From Tannerella sp. (GTDB lineage Bacteria; Bacteroidota; Bacteroidia; Bacteroidales; Tannerellaceae): a stretch of DNA of 6,443 nucleotides. The stretch's first letter is position 1; the number at the start of each line of letters is the position of its first letter. Of this stretch, positions 5,698 to 6,443 are shown piece by piece. The DNA lies in contig JAISOP010000321.1 of NCBI GenBank assembly GCA_031275525.1, forward strand, positions 1-6,443. Reading direction: 5' to 3'. A program made the position numbers and the translations under genes. Under the pieces are notes generated by a model. It saw only the letters and a program-made list of their open reading frames with translations, had not been told where the DNA came from and did no database searches.

Positions 5698-6365
5698 GCG
5701 CCTTATGCAGGTATTTTAAGATCAGTCGGAATGGTTATTACAAAGGCCATAAGCGCGAGGTACGTGCATTCATGGTCAAAGAGATGGTGATAGAGATGAT
5801 CGTTCAGGAGCGTCGTCTTCAGCCCCGGATAGGCGGGCGGAAGCTGTATCACATGTACGGGGAGCGGCTTCATGCGTTCTCGCCCGGTCTGGGGCGCGAC
5901 AAGTTCTTCGGGGTCCTCCGGTCGGAGGGCCTGTTAGTTACCCGCAAGCGGAGTTACACGCGTACGACGGACAGCTATCATCGCTTCCGGCGATACGGGA
6001 ACCTGTTGAAGGCAATGCGGGTGAATGCACCCAATCAGGCGTGGGTTTCCGACATAACCTATATTCGGCTCCGGGAGGGCTTTGCGTATTTGTCTCTGCT
6101 GACGGATGCTTATTCACGCAAGGTGGTAGGCTGGCATCTGTCGCGCAGCCTGGGGATAGAGGGGAGCCTGACTGCGCTGCAGATGGCCCTGTCGTCCTGT
6201 GGGTGTACCTCAGGTCTTGTCCATCATTCCGATCGCGGCATTCAGTATTGCAGTGATCCCTACACGGCGCTCTTACAGGAGCGGGGCATCCGCATCAGCA
6301 TGACGGAGGAGAACCATTGCTATGAACCTGAGTTCGATATAACTAGTTCGGCAGTTTCAATATAA
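5694..6365 (+). pseudogene. IS3-family OrfB, truncated before the catalytic glutamate
   Basis: The catalytic subunit of an IS3-type transposase with an RNase H-like rve core. The N-terminal part is the usual HTH_21-like segment (YFKISRNGYYK; RRLQPRIGGRKLYHM; RSEGLLVTRKRSY). The core shows the first aspartate at D120 (NQAWVSDITYI) and the second at D180 (HHSDRGIQYCS). The family sequence continues to TEENHCYE (204-211), after which one expects NALAERVNG with the catalytic Glu near residue 216. Instead twelve unrelated residues (PEFDITSSAVSI) lead to a stop. The third DDE residue and roughly 60-70 C-terminal residues are thus lost, so the product should be inactive. Translation can start at the ATG with AAAGGAGG at 5680-5687, or by frameshift from orfA. 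Confidence 0.88.
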
Positions 6366-6443
6366 ATATCCCCCAGGAAAGAGCGCAGAAGTTCAGCCCG
6401 GATTATTTCTATCCGGGTTTGATTCGCAAGTTGCATATGTAAA
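6323..6443. other. Unidentified sequence beyond the IS3 breakpoint
   Basis: From about 6323 the sequence is no longer IS3. On the plus strand it holds only the foreign tail of orfB, ending with TAA at 6363-6365. On the minus strand a frame is open from the window edge through an ATG at 6434-6436 and runs about 38 codons (MQLANQTRIEIIRAELLRSF...ETAELVISNSGS) to a TAG inside orfB. I do not recognise this peptide. The junction segment CCTGAGTTCGATATAACT could be the end of a second insertion element, but this is a guess from its position. Confidence 0.4.
6397..6417 (+). terminator. Perfect 7-bp hairpin, possible terminator
   Basis: CCCGGAT (6397-6403) and ATCCGGG (6411-6417) pair perfectly around a TATTTCT loop, followed by TTTGATT. 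The stem is GC-rich, but the T-run has only three bases, so a terminator role is weakly supported. It could equally be subterminal structure of a neighbouring element. Confidence 0.4.

Larger units (their letters stand above)
5265..6322 (+). mobile_element. IS3-family insertion sequence, truncated at its right end
   Basis: The left end is placed at TGTCATGTTCTGAAATAGG (from 5265), which begins with the TG typical of IS3 ends and lies 43 bp before orfA. The element carries orfA and most of orfB in the usual arrangement. The sequence stops resembling IS3 within orfB at about 6322, so the right terminal repeat and the end of orfB are missing. The element should not be able to transpose by itself. 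The exact left base (5263 or 5265) is uncertain. Confidence 0.82.

Noticed and set aside
6423..6430. TTCGCAAG also found at 103-110 in the proposed IS5 end
   Set aside because: Only eight bases match and the flanking bases differ, so chance is sufficient.
1..6443. CRISPR array, tRNA or rRNA genes
   Set aside because: No regularly spaced repeats with spacers, cloverleaf patterns or rRNA motifs were seen on either strand.

Overview
The window looks like chromosomal DNA from a member of the Bacteroidota, most likely order Bacteroidales. The evidence is a secreted protease with a type IX secretion (T9SS) C-terminal sorting domain, a TonB-dependent receptor with the long arginine-rich leader seen in Bacteroidales receptors, starts without Shine-Dalgarno sequences in the host genes, TAnnTTTG-like promoter boxes, and a GAGAATT-type 7-bp intergenic repeat. 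I cannot name the genus from the sequence alone.

Layout. Positions 1-116 read as the last ~32 codons and right end of an IS5-like transposase gene. Positions 117-284 are intergenic and hold a 27-bp exact copy of codons 4-12 of the downstream protease gene, probably a relic. Positions 285-845 encode a lipoprotein with a lipocalin-like C-terminal domain. After a 64-bp gap, 910-2886 encode a secreted serine protease of the lysyl endopeptidase (Achromobacter Lys-C) type, with prodomain, His/Asp/Ser triad, PKD-like domain and T9SS signal, followed by a strong intrinsic terminator. Positions 2887-3171 form a leader with two clear hairpins ahead of a GC-rich TonB-dependent receptor gene (3172-5208), whose relatives include BtuB-like receptors. 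A short tandem repeat (5221-5262) then abuts the left end of an IS3-family element: orfA (5308-5697) is intact, while orfB departs from the family sequence at about 6322, just before the catalytic glutamate. The last ~120 bp are not IS3 and were not identified.

How the genes relate. The lipoprotein and protease share a strand, lie close together and have similar base composition, so they may be one functional unit. A small beta-barrel-type lipoprotein directly upstream of a T9SS protease recalls the potempin/KLIKK-protease pairs of Tannerella forsythia, in which the lipoprotein inhibits its neighbour. The protease keeps the Lys-C scaffold but seems to lack the aspartate that gives Lys-C its lysine preference. 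The receptor gene is a separate transcription unit with its own structured leader. Broken mobile elements at both edges suggest an actively rearranging chromosomal segment. The window holds known gene families; the most interesting points are the lipoprotein/protease pair, the altered specificity pocket and the uncharacterised receptor leader.
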